Assembly (NCBI GenBank): GCA_030697615.1
Contig: JAUYPK010000024.1
Span: 1 to 8,799 of the forward strand
Source of the DNA: Microcaldota archaeon
GTDB taxonomy: Archaea; Micrarchaeota; Micrarchaeia; Norongarragalinales; UBA8480
Direction: 5' to 3'
Length of the DNA stretch: 8,799 nucleotides
Position 1 is the stretch's first letter. Every line of letters begins with the position of its first letter. The notes beneath the pieces were generated by a model, which did not search any database, was not told where the DNA came from, and saw only the letters and a list, made by a program, of their open reading frames with translations. A program made the position numbers and the translations under genes. Below are positions 8,501-8,799 of this stretch, piece by piece.

Positions 8501-8799
8501 ACTAAAAAAGTTTCGCTAAAAACAAGAATACTTTACAACACGCCAAGCGTAGCATTGCTTCCTGACAATCATGCAGGAGTTGTAAGTGGAAGCCAGCGTT
8601 ACTTCTGCAAGTACTGGCCAACTGAAGATGGATTGTGCGGGCCACAAGACGTTGACAAAGTTGAGTTCAAACTATCAGCCAGAGACCCACAGAAATACGA
8701 CTTGACGCCGCACTGCCAAGTTGACGCAAACAACAAGAACATTTTAACCTGCGACTTACAAGAAGGGGAAGAAATTGAAATACCTGGCAAAATGCGCTT
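2567..8799 (+). CDS. Giant signal-anchored surface protein with Cna-B/carboxypeptidase-regulatory-like repeats, 3'-truncated by the window
   Basis: One frame stays open for 2077 full codons from ATG 2567 to the right edge, with no stop, so the C-terminus is missing. Residues 1-31 are a short charged cytosolic tail. Residues 32-54 are a single membrane helix containing VVIIIIGAAFLLVPG. The remainder should lie outside the cell. Residues 58-582 hold about six beta-sandwich repeats of roughly 75-90 aa with the pattern 'GAxVxL ... TsDxxGxvxF ... vxaxGf', as in carboxypeptidase-regulatory-like, Cna-B and PEGA domains. Residues 586-925 are beta-rich with no fold I recognise. A seventh repeat covers 935-1020 and an ASH/HYDIN-like Ig domain 1023-1125. 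A CxxC cluster lies at 1206-1259, a Ser/Gly linker at 1550-1564, and a long C-terminal part with cysteines follows. The first 530 residues have no cysteine; I count about 38 after that. About a dozen N-x-S/T sequons suggest glycosylation. The role is inferred as a stalk, adhesin or cell-cell contact protein; no catalytic motif was seen. Confidence 0.93.
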   Translation, partial: MSEEKGFVSKLKENYLNFIDSLREKGVPSPHLIVPLVVIIIIGAAFLLVPGIAVEKRNISLTVKDSLSRTVSGATAEIVLNNNTIATQTSDASGKVSFTNIPINAQVRITADGFASKTRSVSELSQQATISLQSTGPPTTDVAFKILDSSDQQPINGAFVQLSFANGDFAPQATSDAGGNVIVAIQESQVGAATATVTSTGFESIQQAVSQEQIESGTPITITLSSQDASTNGNGDFTVRVTSNGNGVKNARVVLIDVVTNSERASERTTDDGSVVFQEVAFGQAFTIRVSHPNYEQAEQEFTPTRGNADVAVQLTSRTSPAMTITLTVLDEELTPLNAVVNLFDANTNSLLETGETNSVGEFTASVATNINAYATAYVDGYLPAYIGDLSGGSTKSITLQQALPGNSVPVTVVVTQDGFSASNAEVSLYRSGGFFLGVPPFRVGSNGIGNATIPTTIDAASYRVFANASKEAFYGKSDLVEVGTIPISLSVNLLATPGNLTIALKDLSTGQLVQSGSIEATVLNLPVSTCTIVNGTCTLPVAANKEFSLRASAPGYLPYSTTSVAYSAGEKANLTISLFPISLAQGTTATFLGLFDSSNVKVNEVQNADTYSARFAVNMPQNVEQAGFYFQVGDEQTVEESVAAITNFDSNGASFVQSDSKLSTSANNNQSCYSGQNTPNTDDKWAYFSFPRGFVGTKEFSFKVKVSRSAEPGASINLHYKAFAFKDNLPLLAPADGAMLETLRQKIDVGSQLVPADTCQLKTFDQTIAVSQQTLRCDENDICTKAILSDLTSVGSPSTFQPQIARDFTFEFEVLSPVSIDSAMVSTDHFNVKNSQQVLTGSSIILFQEAPVTISATAIAASGRQFNLPFTSLANKKAKISMTLTPLKISQSAPLIFTLRSGDKTFSIPLTLSVSGQNTFTVTAAPPQIPAAQDGKITVVVRDRNNRAMEDASVTLFECIGSPFSGNEPSQVTGDSSSNNGQNGRYRIEATPSGLGEIGVRVESPDFKTFESCLVSVSGGDFLSISPDAMEFTGSSIENQAQQVTLTNSLNEPIHVSTSINCGGDPVPAKIFPTSTTIEPNSDSTISIKLLQNITSSAQCLAYFNARAGAFKSVQELPISFNVNCPNCALGISTGSISAPLPQAVTLFATPPFFQDSVSLQLRLSADPTCTLDGFRINYAGMYAPQAIQSNGVLGGLQRPNLWNCAACGQADASGSSQCNSCQQVYPSNVQCGFCQPPITAPTSSSLPSHAIAQCSQCYNAHSAFQTNAFMTPLAAQGYPVPFNPAYAAASRNNPGLTPSQRVAFDPAVGAVYGEDVGVSSNFYNTRFGVQPILPGSQMFPNYNGYNRGSGFSQNMLRDALRVDQCTKDAITISADYSFLGQAYPGTGNLAVTLPDGTTKTIRVNVLSSPPVGGQGLQGQLPWPTQCGTGETIEGVITPDYKLSASVSLSCPIPFDQKQIQRVETLNGEAIQGAVDNCVASLANNDLKISCDFSKNEKVKEIANSQKSLVIKARALSTQNPNADLQVTIKATFEKVTVPPRQEPADVDTSSGSSGGSSSSGGSIREPTPSVSLKVYKESDTNSRNNLCGKRIESGAKLKLIYSFSNNGDASSRAITINKQETSTWPDAGSIPSTQLTSASGQVPYTLTKTSVADVQKFTFKASSTYSGVSVPSKNCEIRATTKPQIITQIKAVWVQPLVTSPKEFKWLYPETNIFIGTQLDIDSALLKIKANKKPVKVMVEYSCQGGNSHKVQQEYIMNNPYFIDPSAIYGEITSSIEFTKCMPQVDSDIGYQINVTLLNSKNEELETSYYVAGKPAVSDASEAGFITIANYPEAPQRTTGGESALPAISNDEEFAIAQFDSCGRINAPIVSSINLTRVKQGGGEEAIKSSESLYPGKDFVAKLCTKDKTYSTGVAGSTVAYFELLLEYQDKYSHSQLTRLGSCKITAADEANVCSIKFNTNQFLDPDKIKELNLDITKKVSLKTRILYNTPSVALLPDNHAGVVSGSQRYFCKYWPTEDGLCGPQDVDKVEFKLSARDPQKYDLTPHCQVDANNKNILTCDLQEGEEIEIPGKMR
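2660..2728 (+). other. Transmembrane anchor of the giant surface protein
   Basis: Residues 32-54 form a 23-residue hydrophobic stretch rich in Val and Ile, flanked by a charged N-terminal segment (Lys5, 10, 12, 25 and Arg23) and by EKR just after it. No signal-peptidase cleavage site is obvious, so it is read as an uncleaved anchor with the N-terminus inside the cell. The cytosolic tail could form a short amphipathic helix lying on the membrane. Confidence 0.8.
2738..4312 (+). repeat. Six tandem Cna-B / carboxypeptidase-regulatory-like domains (protein-level repeats)
   Basis: Approximate boundaries in residues are 58-134, 140-226, 236-318, 323-403, 408-495 and 499-582. Landmarks recur: the strand GATAEIVL (73-80), GAFVQL (157-162), NARVVL (250-255), NAVVNL (338-343), NAEVSL (424-429); a turn such as TSDASGKVSF (89-98) or TTDDGSVVF (269-277); and a closing strand such as ITADGF (109-114), VTSTGF (197-202) or APGYLP in unit 6. 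Units 5 and 6 are the most diverged. The first five units contain no cysteine. Such arrays usually form rigid stalks that hold distal domains away from the cell. Confidence 0.75.
5369..5626 (+). other. Isolated seventh Cna-B-like domain
   Basis: Residues 935-1020 repeat the same landmarks (DGKITVVVRDRNNR, then DASVTLFEC at 952-960, then VRVESPDFKTF) after about 350 residues of unrelated sequence. Unlike units 1-5 it carries two cysteines (960 and 1014) that could form a disulfide linking two strands. Confidence 0.6.
5633..5941 (+). other. Ig-like (ASH/HYDIN-type) domain
   Basis: Residues 1023-1125 read as FLSISPDAMEF, then QQVTLTNSLNEPIHV, then a TIEPNSDSTISIKL strand. This order (starting strand, 'vtLtNs.n.pi.v', then a 'i.pnss..i.i' strand) is that of ASH/HYDIN-like Ig domains common in large surface proteins. 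The family is recognised by pattern only. Confidence 0.45.
6182..6343 (+). other. Cluster of four CxxC pairs, zinc-ribbon-like
   Basis: Cysteines fall at residues 1206/1209, 1220/1223, 1233/1236 and 1256/1259 (CAAC, CNSC, CGFC, CSQC), with 10, 9 and 19 residues between pairs. A further CPNC is at 1126/1129. None is followed by His, so these are not c-type haem sites. The spacing suits two zinc ribbons or a pair of rubredoxin-like knuckles. The position is on the outside of the cell if the topology is right, where zinc ribbons are unusual; disulfides are the alternative. Confidence 0.6.
7214..7258 (+). other. Ser/Gly-rich flexible linker
   Basis: Residues 1550-1564 consist only of Ser, Gly and one Thr, preceded by a Pro/acidic stretch (PPRQEPADVD). 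The linker separates the middle beta-rich domains from a C-terminal part that starts with a CARDB-like strand pattern (PSVSLKVYKES, then LKLIYSFSNNGDASS). It marks a clear domain boundary. Confidence 0.7.

Noticed and set aside
1..8799. CRISPR array, tRNA, rRNA or insertion sequence
   Set aside because: No regularly spaced repeats with spacers, no cloverleaf or rRNA-like sequence, and no transposase frame or terminal inverted repeats were seen. The only DNA-level repeat noticed is the 12-bp array at the end of gene 2.
2567..8799. Frameshift or broken gene in the giant frame
   Set aside because: Codon-by-codon reading from 2567 to 8797 finds no stop and consistent codon choice, so the gene is intact apart from truncation by the window edge.

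Overview
The window looks archaeal, most likely from an uncultivated small-genome (DPANN-like) lineage, although no marker gene fixes the taxon. The main evidence is promoter architecture. The first two genes lack a Shine-Dalgarno sequence, and each has an archaeal TATA box centred about 26 bases before its ATG, the arrangement of leaderless archaeal transcripts. The proteins fit this: large surface proteins held by an N-terminal membrane helix, with no LPXTG or lipobox signal seen. Base composition is moderate and slightly AT-rich by eye.

Layout, all on the + strand. Positions 1-121 are AT-rich non-coding DNA with a T-run terminator candidate and the promoter of gene 1. Gene 1 (122-892) is a 256-aa nucleotidyltransferase of the sugar-phosphate/phosphocholine cytidylyltransferase type. 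Gene 2 (898-2406) starts five bases later and encodes a 502-aa signal-anchored, cysteine-rich exported protein of no family I recognise. A 12-bp tandem repeat that places an in-frame TAA in every unit spans its stop. After a 160-bp gap comes gene 3, from 2567 to beyond the right edge: one uninterrupted frame of at least 2077 codons.

Gene 3 dominates the window. It encodes a giant membrane-anchored extracytoplasmic protein. In order it has a short cytosolic tail, one transmembrane helix, about six tandem carboxypeptidase-regulatory/Cna-B-like beta-sandwich repeats with no cysteine, and a region of unknown fold. These are followed by a seventh repeat, an ASH/HYDIN-like Ig domain, a cluster of CxxC pairs resembling zinc ribbons, a Pro/Asn/Tyr-rich segment, a Ser/Gly linker and a long cysteine-bearing C-terminal part. 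It reads as a stalked cell-surface or adhesin-like protein.

How the genes work together is inference. Genes 2 and 3 are both exported, signal-anchored and cysteine-bearing, so they could share a surface structure and depend on disulfide or metal chemistry. Gene 1 could supply an activated head group or sugar for surface decoration. The most unusual points are the CxxC cluster in an exported protein, the stop-codon-carrying minisatellite at the end of gene 2, and the matched leaderless promoters, one of them inside the end of gene 1.
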